Origin: an uncultured Pseudomonadota bacterium
GTDB lineage: Bacteria > Pseudomonadota > Gammaproteobacteria > Steroidobacterales > Steroidobacteraceae
Length of the DNA: 64,000 bases
Direction: 5' to 3'
Assembly (NCBI GenBank): GCA_903828595.1
Contig: CAIKMS010000023.1
Span: 62,001 to 126,000 of the forward strand
The notes under the pieces were generated by a model that was not told where the DNA came from, ran no database searches, and saw nothing but the letters and a program-made list of their open reading frames with translations. Below are positions 25,476-34,987 of this stretch, one piece after another (position 1 is the stretch's first letter; every line of letters starts with the position of its first letter). The position numbers and the translations under genes were made by a program.

Positions 25476-27554
25476 GTGGTCAAGACCCGGGTAGGTTACA
25501 AGCTGTGTGGCTACATCCGAGCTCGGCGGCGGGCCTTATTGGTCGTGGCGGCGTGGACATTGGGGGAGGGCAGCTGCCCTTGGTGCACCGCCGCAGCCAG
25601 CAGTCCGCTAGCCGACGACAGCACCACCGTCAACGAGGCCAGTCAGCCAACGTCAGTGTCGGTAGCCACCGATGAGGCTCACCCCGATAGCGCCGTCTCG
25701 CCTCGTTTTGCGGCCTACTGGGGGGTTCAAGAGTTAGGGCCGTATTTGGTCTTGGTGGATGGTATTCCGGTCACCTCGATATTTTCCTCGACGGTAGAGC
25801 GGGTGGACTTGGCGGCCGTGGAAACCGTGGAGGCGACCGATACGATAGCGCCAGTGCGATACGCGATGTCTCCAGCTTTAGGTGTCATACAACTCAGCCG
25901 TTACAACGCGGCGCTTACACCGGGTTTGCTTTACGCCAGTGTAGGAAGTTTTAGCTCGGGAGCCTTCGGTATATCCAGCGCCTTACCGTCTAGCGGTGCC
26001 TACAGTCAGGCTCTTAGCCTGGATGGACAGCGTGACAATCTGCGGGGTGAAGATGTGAGTAGCGCCGACGCACATCTGCTTTACCGCGGCGAGTGGCGAC
26101 AGGATAAGGCCTTACTGCGGCTGAGTATTCAAGGGCTCACGCAAACCGACAATCCCTCCAGTCCGTTCGTGCGCGCCGTGCCGCTTTTGATTGACCGTCC
26201 CTTGGACGCTAATGATCAGCCGCCGGGCTCGCGTCTGGGTAGCCACCGATGGGCTATTAGCGCGGACTATACTCGGGTACTGCGTGGGGGCGAGTGGCGC
26301 AGTGCCGTGGCCTGGCAAAAAACCACGGCAGCTGATTTACGCGGATTTTTACGGCTGCCATTTTTCTTAGATGCTATTCCCAACGCTGACGGTTACACAC
26401 AGAGCCGCTCGTTGGATACGATTTTTCTAGACAGCCACATAGACTGGCGTTTCTCGAACTCGTTTGGGATAGCGCTGGGCGTGGATTTTCAATCGGGTCA
26501 GTCGAAGCAATTTAGTGAAACCTTCACCTATAACGCCCCGGTGTTCGGCAGTTTGGCGGCCCTGCAGCCGCGCGATGCGTTGCAGCTTAACAGTCGCTCC
26601 AGCGTGTTGGATCAGCGCCGAAACGCGGGCGTCTATGGACAAGTCGAGTGGCGCTACAACCCTCGGTTAGAGGCAACGGCCGCGCTACGCTTCTCGCACA
26701 ATGCCGAACGCCGTGAATCAGCGGCAAGCTTAATCTCCCCCGGCGACTTTAGCGTTTCCGCCACGGATTCAACGACCCGCCAGGTCCCCAGTGCGGGTGT
26801 GGGTCTGCGTTGGCATGCCTGGGGTGACATCGCCCATGACAACCAAGGTCTGACGGTGCGAATGTTGCAACGGGAAACCTCACAACCGGCCCCTTTGGAT
26901 TTGGGTCCGGCGTATACACCGGACATATTAAAAGCCAGTCGAAGTTCACGCACCGAGTTCGGACTGCGCGAGGTGGTCAGTGACGAACAACTCGGGCTGG
27001 ATGCCATGGTCAGCCGCACTCGGGTTAACCACCTGATACTGCCGCAAGCGGATCCGTTGGGTAATCCGCAGCTGGCAACGGCTGGCAACGCGGCATTGAG
27101 TGCGCTGGATTTAACGATTGAGTACCGACCGGCCTTTACTAAGGATTGGCATTGGACGGCCAGTGGCGGCCTCCACAAGGCCAATTTTGATTCCACCGTG
27201 GCGTTGGAAAATGGCGTGAATGTGGATTTGAGCGGTCACGATTTGTCGTTCAGCGCGCGCCAGGTCGCGGCCGTCAGCGCAAGCTTTGATCCCGCACTAG
27301 GGACGCATGCCGCGCTGAGTTTAAATTACACCGGTCGTCGTTACCTGGATAGGCTGAACCAATCCTTGGTGGGTGGGTACAGCATGCTGGAAGGCAAGCT
27401 GGGTTATCGCGCTCGTTGGGTTGGACTTTTGTTTAAAGTCAGCAATCTGACCAATCGCCGGGAGCCCGTTGAAGAAAGTGAGTTCGGCGATGAGGCCTTT
27501 TATCGCCTAGCGCCCCGCAAGTTCACCCTGGAAATATATTCGACTTGGCGGTAA
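25476..27554 (+). CDS. TonB-dependent receptor with short plug domain
   Basis: A 692-residue outer-membrane receptor. After an N-terminal hydrophobic export segment, the plug is represented only from about residue 75 to 145 (PYLVLVDGIPVTS, then VERVDLAAVETVEA and MSPALGVIQLSRY), the second half of a normal plug; the first half with its usual strand pattern and TonB box is not evident. The remainder has 22-strand barrel character, including FKVSNLTNRREPVEESEFG near the end. The C-terminus is STWR, not a terminal aromatic residue. GTG 25476 has AAGGAA upstream. Substrate unknown; its neighbours are not diagnostic. Confidence 0.78.
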   Translation: MVKTRVGYKLCGYIRARRRALLVVAAWTLGEGSCPWCTAAASSPLADDSTTVNEASQPTSVSVATDEAHPDSAVSPRFAAYWGVQELGPYLVLVDGIPVTSIFSSTVERVDLAAVETVEATDTIAPVRYAMSPALGVIQLSRYNAALTPGLLYASVGSFSSGAFGISSALPSSGAYSQALSLDGQRDNLRGEDVSSADAHLLYRGEWRQDKALLRLSIQGLTQTDNPSSPFVRAVPLLIDRPLDANDQPPGSRLGSHRWAISADYTRVLRGGEWRSAVAWQKTTAADLRGFLRLPFFLDAIPNADGYTQSRSLDTIFLDSHIDWRFSNSFGIALGVDFQSGQSKQFSETFTYNAPVFGSLAALQPRDALQLNSRSSVLDQRRNAGVYGQVEWRYNPRLEATAALRFSHNAERRESAASLISPGDFSVSATDSTTRQVPSAGVGLRWHAWGDIAHDNQGLTVRMLQRETSQPAPLDLGPAYTPDILKASRSSRTEFGLREVVSDEQLGLDAMVSRTRVNHLILPQADPLGNPQLATAGNAALSALDLTIEYRPAFTKDWHWTASGGLHKANFDSTVALENGVNVDLSGHDLSFSARQVAAVSASFDPALGTHAALSLNYTGRRYLDRLNQSLVGGYSMLEGKLGYRARWVGLLFKVSNLTNRREPVEESEFGDEAFYRLAPRKFTLEIYSTWR

Positions 27555-27596
27555 TCACCATGGTGTCAGATCGCGCCTTTTGCTTATCATCACGGC

Positions 27597-29306
27597 ATGC
27601 ATAGTTACTGGCCCTCAACCCGGCGTTGGCGCTTAGCCTTTCTGGCGATCCTGCTGTCGTCTAGCCTCGTGGTGGGCTCTACCTGGTCGGTCTTTAGTCA
27701 TACCTGGGACGAGCCTGAGCACTTAGCCGCCGGTCTGTCACTGCTGGATCACTACCGCTACGACTACGATATCCAGCATCCGCCCTTAGGTCGGGTGGTG
27801 ATGGCGGTGGGGCCTTATCTGTTGGGGGCTCACTCGGAGGGCAAGCCACCTCCGGATGGGCGACCGGAGGGCGTGGCCATCTTGTACGAGCAGGGCCATT
27901 ACCACGAGTTTTTGGTAGCAGCTCGCGCGGGGATGTTGATCTTTTTGTGGCTGTTGTTTTTGGCGACCTACCAGTTTGCGCACCGTGCCTGTCGCAACGA
28001 AGCAGAAGCGGTGCTGGCGGTGGGCGCTGTGGCGCTGACGCCGGTGATTTTAGGTCAAGCGGGCTTAGCCAGTCTGGATGTGCCGGCCGTAGCAACGACT
28101 CTGTGGGCGATGGTGGCGCTGTCTTATTGGCTGGAAAAAGGCACACGAGGCTCGGCGGTAGGCATGGGAGTGGCGGGTGGGCTGGCGGTAGCCACCAAGT
28201 TATCGGCCATCCCGTTTCTGGGTCTGGCTTGGCCTACGCTGGCTGTGGTGCACGGTGTCACTGGATCCCCTTCAATCGCCGCGCGGGTCGGGTTCAAAGG
28301 TCGCAGCCGACAGATCGCCTTGAGTTTGTTGGTAGCGCTTTTCGTGATTACGCTGGCCTACGGCGGGCGCTTTAAGTACTACACCGATGCTTCGCATAAG
28401 TTTAATCAGGCGCTTTTCTATTTGTTTGGCCGCACCGGCCAGTGGCATGACTGGGCGTATGCCTTTGCCGAGAAAGTGCCAATGCCGGAGGCTTGGCAAC
28501 AGTTGTTGGGCGGTATCCAGGCTCTGCAGGTGCACAACATCAGCGGTCACCAGTCTTACTTGCTCGGGCAAACCCGAACATCGGGCTGGTGGTATTTTTA
28601 TCTGGTCGCACTGGCGGTAAAAACTCCGCTGCCCCTGCTGTTGCTGGGGGTTGTAGGGTTGCTGCAGTCGGCTTATGACGGGCTTCGGGCCCGCCTGGCG
28701 TGGCGCGTAGCACCGCTGGCCCTCGCGCTGGTTCTTTTGGTCTTTGTCAGTGTGTTTAGCCACATCAACATCGGTGTCCGGCACGTCTTGGTGCTCTATC
28801 CGTTCTTGGCGATGGGTGCGGCGTACGCCGCTGGCAGCGCCTGGTTATTTGCGCACTCTGGGCGAGCTTTCGCTACGCAGTGGCCACGGCGCCTGCCTTG
28901 GGTTGCCACCGTTGGGCTCTTGGGTTGGTTACTGATTACCAGCGTGCGCTCTTATCCGGACTATTTGGCCTATTTTAATGAGACGGTGAGTGACCCTGAG
29001 CAAGTGCTGGTTGACTCTGATCTGGATTGGGGACAAGACCTGTTCCGCTTAGAAGCGGCGTTAAAAGCGCGCGGGGTCGAGAGGCTAAGCTTCGCGTACT
29101 TAGGCACTGCGGATCTGGCGCGCGAGTCGCTGCCAGCGTACACACTGTTAGCACCCAACGAACCGACCACCGGTTGGGTGGCGGTCACGGCGCTGGCGCG
29201 CATGCACGCACGCGGCGGTTATGATTGGCTGAAGGCCTATCCGGTGGTGGAGCGAGTGGGTAAAACCATTGACCTGTACCACGTACCCGTCGGAGCGCCA
29301 CCTTAG
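27597..29306 (+). CDS. GT-C glycosyltransferase (ArnT/PMT-like)
   Basis: A 569-residue, multi-helix membrane enzyme. The first periplasmic loop has SHTWDEPEH with the Asp38-Glu39 pair and YDIQHPPLGRVV, the DE and HPP elements of GT-C transferases that use a polyprenyl-phosphate sugar donor. A periplasmic C-terminal segment (VDSDLDWGQDLFRLEAALKARGV) follows the helices, as in family 39-type enzymes. Acceptor and sugar are unknown; lipid A, protein or glycan are possible. No ribosome site precedes ATG 27597. The gene lies 100 bp ahead of the MauE/MauD-like pair and may be co-transcribed with it. Confidence 0.8.
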   Translation: MHSYWPSTRRWRLAFLAILLSSSLVVGSTWSVFSHTWDEPEHLAAGLSLLDHYRYDYDIQHPPLGRVVMAVGPYLLGAHSEGKPPPDGRPEGVAILYEQGHYHEFLVAARAGMLIFLWLLFLATYQFAHRACRNEAEAVLAVGAVALTPVILGQAGLASLDVPAVATTLWAMVALSYWLEKGTRGSAVGMGVAGGLAVATKLSAIPFLGLAWPTLAVVHGVTGSPSIAARVGFKGRSRQIALSLLVALFVITLAYGGRFKYYTDASHKFNQALFYLFGRTGQWHDWAYAFAEKVPMPEAWQQLLGGIQALQVHNISGHQSYLLGQTRTSGWWYFYLVALAVKTPLPLLLLGVVGLLQSAYDGLRARLAWRVAPLALALVLLVFVSVFSHINIGVRHVLVLYPFLAMGAAYAAGSAWLFAHSGRAFATQWPRRLPWVATVGLLGWLLITSVRSYPDYLAYFNETVSDPEQVLVDSDLDWGQDLFRLEAALKARGVERLSFAYLGTADLARESLPAYTLLAPNEPTTGWVAVTALARMHARGGYDWLKAYPVVERVGKTIDLYHVPVGAPP

Positions 29307-29405
29307 CTGAGTTGGGCGCACCCAACGATCCGCGCTATCATCATCAGTTCGCATACGCTTAAGCTCCCCAAGGGTCGTTGGCGGGCGTGGTTGAAGGAAT
29401 TTTTC

Positions 29406-29939
29406 GTGTTTGATCATGTTTACAGTTGGCTCATCAGAGTTTTGTTGTTCGCACTGTTTATCCATTCGGCCTGGATGAAAGCTCAGTCACGTTCTGACTT
29501 TGAGGGCGTGTTAGCCGCTTATCAGTTGTCGCCGAGTTCCTGGATATTGCCGCTGAGTTTTATCTTGCCGTGCGTCGAGTTTCTAACCGCCCTGAGTGTG
29601 CTGGGCAGTCCCAGCCGGACGTTGGGAGCATTGATGGCATCGACATTGCTTTGGATATACGGTGCGGCGATCGCGATTAATTTGTGGCGGGGGCGCCGGG
29701 ATTTAGATTGCGGTTGCATGGGCCCTGGCGCCAAGCGACCCGTGGGTTGGTGGATGGTCTGGCGAAACGGGCTGCTTGCGATCTTAGCTTTAGTCCTTAC
29801 GCTCCCCAGTGCTGCGCGCAACTGGGCATGGCTGGATGTGGTGACGTTGGCACTGAGTGCCGCTGCGTTCACGGTTTTATATCTCGCGCTGGATCGGCTT
29901 CTTAGCCATTCGGTTTATACGGCTGAAGAGAGGTCCTGA
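29406..29939 (+). CDS. MauE-like membrane protein
   Basis: About 177 residues with four hydrophobic segments and two paired cysteines in LDCGCMGPGA, the arrangement of MauE/DoxX-related redox membrane proteins. MauE is needed for maturation of methylamine dehydrogenase, where it works with MauD on disulfide chemistry of the small subunit. I place the start at GTG 29406, seven bases after AGGA, in preference to TTG 29391. The stop overlaps the mauD-like start (TGATG). The structural genes mauA and mauB are not nearby, so the natural partner of this pair is unknown. Confidence 0.78.
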   Translation: MFDHVYSWLIRVLLFALFIHSAWMKAQSRSDFEGVLAAYQLSPSSWILPLSFILPCVEFLTALSVLGSPSRTLGALMASTLLWIYGAAIAINLWRGRRDLDCGCMGPGAKRPVGWWMVWRNGLLAILALVLTLPSAARNWAWLDVVTLALSAAAFTVLYLALDRLLSHSVYTAEERS

Positions 29940-30544
29940 TGAATCCTTTGTTTGTTTCGCAAGCCATCCTGTGGGTCGTGGTGTTAGCGCTGGCGGTGGT
30001 GGTTTTAGCGTTAGCACGTCAGGTAGGCGTGCTGCACGAGCGAATCGCACCGGCGGGTGCCTTGATGATGGGCCAAGGACCTAAAGTCGGCGAGGCGGCA
30101 CCGATCGTGCCGGTACTGGATCGGGTCGGTCGTGAGATAACTGTAGGTGGAATCCGCGCTCAGGCCACCAGCCTGTTAGTAGTGTTTGTGTCGCCAACCT
30201 GTCCGGTCTGCAAGAGCTTGGTGCCGATGCTTAAATCGGCGCGTAAGACTGAGGCTTCCTGGCTTGAAATTGTGCTCGCCAGTGATGGTGATGAGGCGGC
30301 GCAGGCTAAGTACATCGCCCGCGAGGACTTAAACATGTTCTCTTACGTGCTATCTACGCCTCTGGGCCTGACTTATCAGGTCGGTCGCTTGCCGTTTGCG
30401 GTTCTTATCGATGAGCAGGGCGTGCTGCGCGCGCGCGGTTTGGTGAATTCGCGTGAACATCTAGAAAGCCTTTTTGAGGCCAAGCGGTTAGGCGTCGCAT
30501 CGCTGCAAGAGTACTTAGAAGGCAAAGTTCGCACGAAGGCCTAA
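29939..30544 (+). CDS. MauD-like thioredoxin-fold protein
   Basis: A 201-residue protein with one N-terminal helix and a periplasmic thioredoxin-like domain. Cys88 and Cys91 form CPVC in FVSPTCPVCKSLVP, and the fold continues through the cis-proline region RLPFAVLIDEQGVLRARGLV. It resembles MauD, the disulfide factor of methylamine dehydrogenase maturation. Translational coupling to the mauE-like gene is clear from TGATG. It may act on the cysteine pairs of another periplasmic protein, since no methylamine dehydrogenase subunits are encoded close by. Confidence 0.8.
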   Translation: MNPLFVSQAILWVVVLALAVVVLALARQVGVLHERIAPAGALMMGQGPKVGEAAPIVPVLDRVGREITVGGIRAQATSLLVVFVSPTCPVCKSLVPMLKSARKTEASWLEIVLASDGDEAAQAKYIAREDLNMFSYVLSTPLGLTYQVGRLPFAVLIDEQGVLRARGLVNSREHLESLFEAKRLGVASLQEYLEGKVRTKA

Positions 30545-30663
30545 GACTTCAGGCTTTGAGCTTTATTTTGAGCTTGAAATACACACACGCGTGGGATCGG
30601 CCTTGACGCTGTCTTGTGCTGATCTGCACACTAGACGGCCCGTCACCACAAAGATTTGAACTC

Positions 30664-32589
30664 ATGCCAGTCATTACGTTGCCCGATGGCACTCAGAAAC
30701 CTTTCGCCGAGGCGGTCAGCGTTACGCAGGTGGCCCATGCCATTGGGGCTGGACTAGGCAAAGCCGCGCTGGCCGGCAAAGTCAACGGTAAGTTGGTTGA
30801 CTTAAGTTATCTGATCGACACGGACGTGAGTTTAGAGATCGTTACGCCTAAGCACGCCGATGCTCTGGAGGTGTTGCGTCATTCCACCGCGCACCTGCTG
30901 GCCCAAGCCGTGCAGTCAATCTATCCCGAGGCCCAGGTCACTATCGGTCCGGTGGTTGACGACGGATTTTTCTACGATTTCGCCTTTTCTCGGCCGTTTA
31001 CGCCGGATGACCTGGTGTTGTTCGAGAAGAAAATGCACGAGTTGGTGAAGGCCGATCTTCCCGTATCGCGTCGAGTGATGCCGCGCGACGAGGCCATCGC
31101 TTTATTTCGCTCGATGGGCGAGCACTACAAAGCGCAGATCATCGACAGCATTCCGGTTGGTGAAGAGGTCAGCCTGTACGGGCAGGGCGAATGGTTTGAT
31201 CTGTGCCGTGGCCCCCACGTGCCATCCACGGGCAAGCTCAAAGCCTTCAAATTGATGAAGGTAGCCGGTGCTTACTGGCGCGGTGATGCCAACAATGCCC
31301 AGCTCACTCGGGTATACGGCACCGCCTGGGCGGATGAGGCGCAGTTAAAGGCCTACCTTACCCGACTGGAGGAGGCCGAAAAACGCGATCACCGACGCAT
31401 CGGTCGAGAGTTGGACTTGTTTCACCAGCAAGAGGAAGCCGTTGGCAGTGTGTTCTGGCACCCGAAGGGCTGGACCTTGTGGCGCACGATTGAAGCCTAC
31501 CTGCGCGATCGTTTAGAGGCGGCGAACTATCAGGAAGTGAAGACGCCACAGCTGCTGGACCGTGTGCTGTGGGAGAAGACCGGCCATTGGGATAACTACC
31601 GCGCCAATATGTTCATCGCCGAGTCCGAGGAGCGCGTGCTGGCGGTTAAGCCGATGAACTGCCCGTGCCACGTGCTGATCTACAAGCAGGGCATCAAGTC
31701 TTACCGCGATTTACCGTTGCGCCTGGCGGAGTTTGGATCCTGTCATCGTAATGAGCCGTCCGGGGCGCTGCACGGGTTAATGCGCGTTCGCGCCTTCACC
31801 CAAGACGATGCGCATATATTCTGCCTTGAAGACCAGATTAATTCCGAGACAGTCGCTTTTTGCGCGCTACTGCAGAGTATTTACGCAGATTTCGGGTTTA
31901 CCGACGTTAAGGTCAAGTTTTCCACGCGGCCAGCGCAGCGGGCCGGCAGTGACGAGACGTGGGATCGTGCAGAGCAGGCACTGGAGTCGGCGGCCCGAGC
32001 CGCAGGTCTGGAAGTCGTTCTAAACCCCGGCGAGGGGGCTTTCTACGGTCCTAAATTAGAATTTGTGCTGCGTGACGCCATCGGTCGCGATTGGCAGTGT
32101 GGCACACTGCAGGTCGACTTCGTACTTCCTGAGCGTTTGGACGCCGAGTTTGTGACGGATGCAGGGACGCGCGCCCGCCCGGTGATGCTGCATCGGGCGA
32201 TACTCGGGAGTTTTGAGCGGTTTATCGGTATCCTGATCGAGAATTACGCAGGCAAGCTGCCCGTTTGGTTAGCGCCGGTTCAGGCGGTGGTCATGGGAAT
32301 CACGGATCGCCACGCGGCATTCGTGCAAGAAGCTGCTGATTTCCTTAAAAATCAGGGGCTTCGAGTCGAAACTGACTTGCGTAACGAAAAGGTCGGATTT
32401 AAAATCCGCGAACACACGCTGCAACGCGTGCCGTTTTTATTGGTGGCGGGAGACCGAGAGGTTGAATCCCGCAGTTTGTCCGTGCGCTGGCGCTCCGGCG
32501 AAGAGCTCGGTTCTCTGTCTTTAGAGGCAGTGGCCGAGGCTATTCGTGCGCAGTCCCAGCGTCGCGGTTTATCTACATTGGAGGATTGA
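30664..32589 (+). CDS. thrS: Threonyl-tRNA synthetase
   Basis: A 641-residue class II synthetase that charges tRNA-Thr and edits misacylated Ser-tRNA-Thr. The N-terminal TGS domain (about 1-62), the editing domain with [10 protein letters not shown], and the catalytic core are all present; zinc ligands are seen in MNCPCH and later His residues, and the anticodon-binding domain follows about 540. ATG 30664 is the family start; the open frame extends 16 codons further upstream without similarity. It is the first gene of the thrS-infC-rpmI-rplT block. Its stop lies inside the ribosome site of infC, suggesting coupled translation. Confidence 0.97.
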   Translation: MPVITLPDGTQKPFAEAVSVTQVAHAIGAGLGKAALAGKVNGKLVDLSYLIDTDVSLEIVTPKHADALEVLRHSTAHLLAQAVQSIYPEAQVTIGPVVDDGFFYDFAFSRPFTPDDLVLFEKKMHELVKADLPVSRRVMPRDEAIALFRSMGEHYKAQIIDSIPVGEEVSLYGQGEWFDLCRGPHVPSTGKLKAFKLMKVAGAYWRGDANNAQLTRVYGTAWADEAQLKAYLTRLEEAEKRDHRRIGRELDLFHQQEEAVGSVFWHPKGWTLWRTIEAYLRDRLEAANYQEVKTPQLLDRVLWEKTGHWDNYRANMFIAESEERVLAVKPMNCPCHVLIYKQGIKSYRDLPLRLAEFGSCHRNEPSGALHGLMRVRAFTQDDAHIFCLEDQINSETVAFCALLQSIYADFGFTDVKVKFSTRPAQRAGSDETWDRAEQALESAARAAGLEVVLNPGEGAFYGPKLEFVLRDAIGRDWQCGTLQVDFVLPERLDAEFVTDAGTRARPVMLHRAILGSFERFIGILIENYAGKLPVWLAPVQAVVMGITDRHAAFVQEAADFLKNQGLRVETDLRNEKVGFKIREHTLQRVPFLLVAGDREVESRSLSVRWRSGEELGSLSLEAVAEAIRAQSQRRGLSTLED

Positions 32590-32592
32590 CCT

Positions 32593-33114
32593 ATCTCAAC
32601 CACGAAGCGCGTGCGGCGTAACGACGAGATTTTAGCGCCGACGGTGCGCGTTATTGCCGATGATGGCGCTCAGTTAGGGGTCTTACCCCGCGCTGAGGCC
32701 CTGGCCCTTGCCGCCTCTCAAGCGATGGACTTAGTAGAAGTTTCACCGACAGCAGAACCGCCGGTCTGCCGCGTGATGGATTTCGGTAAGTTCTTGTTTG
32801 AGCAGAACAAAAAATCTCATGCGGCCAAGCGCAAGCAAAAGCAGACGCAGATCAAGGAAATCAAATTCCGCCCGGGTACGGACGAGAACGATTACCAAAT
32901 CAAGCTGCGCAATATCATTCGCTTCCTGGAAGATGGCGATAAAGCCAAAGTCACGCTGCGATACCGCGGTCGTGAATTGGCTCATCAAGAGGTAGGACGA
33001 CGGCTGCTGGATCGTTTGGTGCTGGATTTGGCCGCCAATGCAGTCATCGAACAAAATCCACTTATGGAAGGCAAACAGATGGTGATGATGTTTGCTCCTA
33101 AGAAAAAGCAATAA
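32593..33114 (+). CDS. infC: Translation initiation factor IF-3, rare AUC start
   Basis: A 173-residue IF-3, which binds the 30S subunit and monitors start-codon choice. The C-terminal domain shows [19 protein letters not shown] and ends MMFAPKKKQ. No ATG or usual GTG gives a full N-terminus, but ATC at 32593 yields [18 protein letters not shown], and GGAGGA at 32580-32585 lies eight bases upstream. Known infC genes start at AUU, AUC or AUA, a feature that lets IF-3 repress its own translation; AUC is my reading here. The next in-frame candidate, GTG 32611, would drop six residues. Confidence 0.93.
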   Translation: MSTTKRVRRNDEILAPTVRVIADDGAQLGVLPRAEALALAASQAMDLVEVSPTAEPPVCRVMDFGKFLFEQNKKSHAAKRKQKQTQIKEIKFRPGTDENDYQIKLRNIIRFLEDGDKAKVTLRYRGRELAHQEVGRRLLDRLVLDLAANAVIEQNPLMEGKQMVMMFAPKKKQ

Positions 33115-33286
33115 ATTCAAAAATCCGTTATAGTTAGCGGCTCGGCCGTCATAAGCTGAGAACACAAGTGACCGGTCGGCTAGCCCGACCGAGCCCGCCC
33201 GTAGCCCATTTCAATGGTGTGACCGGGTAATAAGTGCCGCAGAACCGATGATCAAAAACGGTATCTGCGGTTAATGGAGTAGTGCA
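33115..33286 (+). promoter_or_regulatory. infC-rpmI intergenic leader with hairpins
   Basis: A 172-base gap in which two stems can form. CGGTCGG at 33173-33179 pairs with CCGACCG at 33185-33191. A longer one pairs CCGCAGAACCG at 33237-33247 with CGGT and TCTGCGG at 33259-33270, just before the rpmI ribosome site GGAG at 33276-33279. In E. coli L20 represses rpmI-rplT through an mRNA structure here, so these stems may be a regulatory counterpart. Confidence 0.55.
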
Positions 33287-33481
33287 ATGCCCAAGCTGAA
33301 GAGCAGCCGGGCCGCCTCGAAACGTTTCCGTAAAACGGCAAACGGCTTCAAGCGCGCCCAGTCCCACCGTCGTCACATCCTGACGAAGAAGTCGTCCAAG
33401 CGTAAGCGTCAGCTTCGTTCCGGCATGATGGTCCATGAAACGGACGTCAACCGGGTCAAGCAGATGTTGCCTTACGCATAA
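33287..33481 (+). CDS. rpmI: Ribosomal protein L35
   Basis: A 64-residue 50S protein L35 (bL35), begun [20 protein letters not shown], basic as expected. TGGAG precedes the ATG. It lies between infC and rplT, the standard gene order, and the three-gene unit is usually regulated by L20. Confidence 0.97.
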   Translation: MPKLKSSRAASKRFRKTANGFKRAQSHRRHILTKKSSKRKRQLRSGMMVHETDVNRVKQMLPYA

Positions 33482-33505
33482 CCGACCGTCGATTAGGAGT
33501 CCGAT

Positions 33506-33883
33506 ATGGCACGAGTAAAACGCGGCGTCATCGCTGGCCGCCGCCACAAAAAGATCTTAGGTAAAGCCAAGGGTTACTACAACGCTCGCCGCAAGGTGTT
33601 CCGTGTAGCCAACCAGGCCGTTATTAAGGCCGGTCAGTACGCCTACATTGGCCGCCGACTGAAGAAGCGTGATTACCGCGCGCTTTGGATTCAGCGTCTC
33701 AATGCCGCGGCGCGTCTGCACGGCTTGTCCTACAGCCGTTTAATCCACGGCGTGAAGTTGCTGGGCTTAGGCTTGGATCGTAAGTCGTTGGCCGACTTAG
33801 CGATGAACGAGCCGGATACGTTCGGCGCTCTCGCCCAGCAGATTTTGGCTGTCGTTCCACCCAAGACCGCGCTCGCCGCCTAA
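33506..33883 (+). CDS. rplT: Ribosomal protein L20
   Basis: A 125-residue 50S protein L20 (bL20), begun [19 protein letters not shown], needed for early 50S assembly and autogenous repressor in its family. It is a few residues longer than the usual 117-119 because of a C-terminal tail ([10 protein letters not shown]). AGGAG lies upstream. After the gene, an 80-bp gap with a strong hairpin leads to pheS. Confidence 0.97.
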   Translation: MARVKRGVIAGRRHKKILGKAKGYYNARRKVFRVANQAVIKAGQYAYIGRRLKKRDYRALWIQRLNAAARLHGLSYSRLIHGVKLLGLGLDRKSLADLAMNEPDTFGALAQQILAVVPPKTALAA

Positions 33884-33908
33884 GGCGACTGGACGGGATT
33901 GGGTGTCT

Positions 33909-34983
<1,075 letters not shown>

Positions 34984-34987
34984 GACT

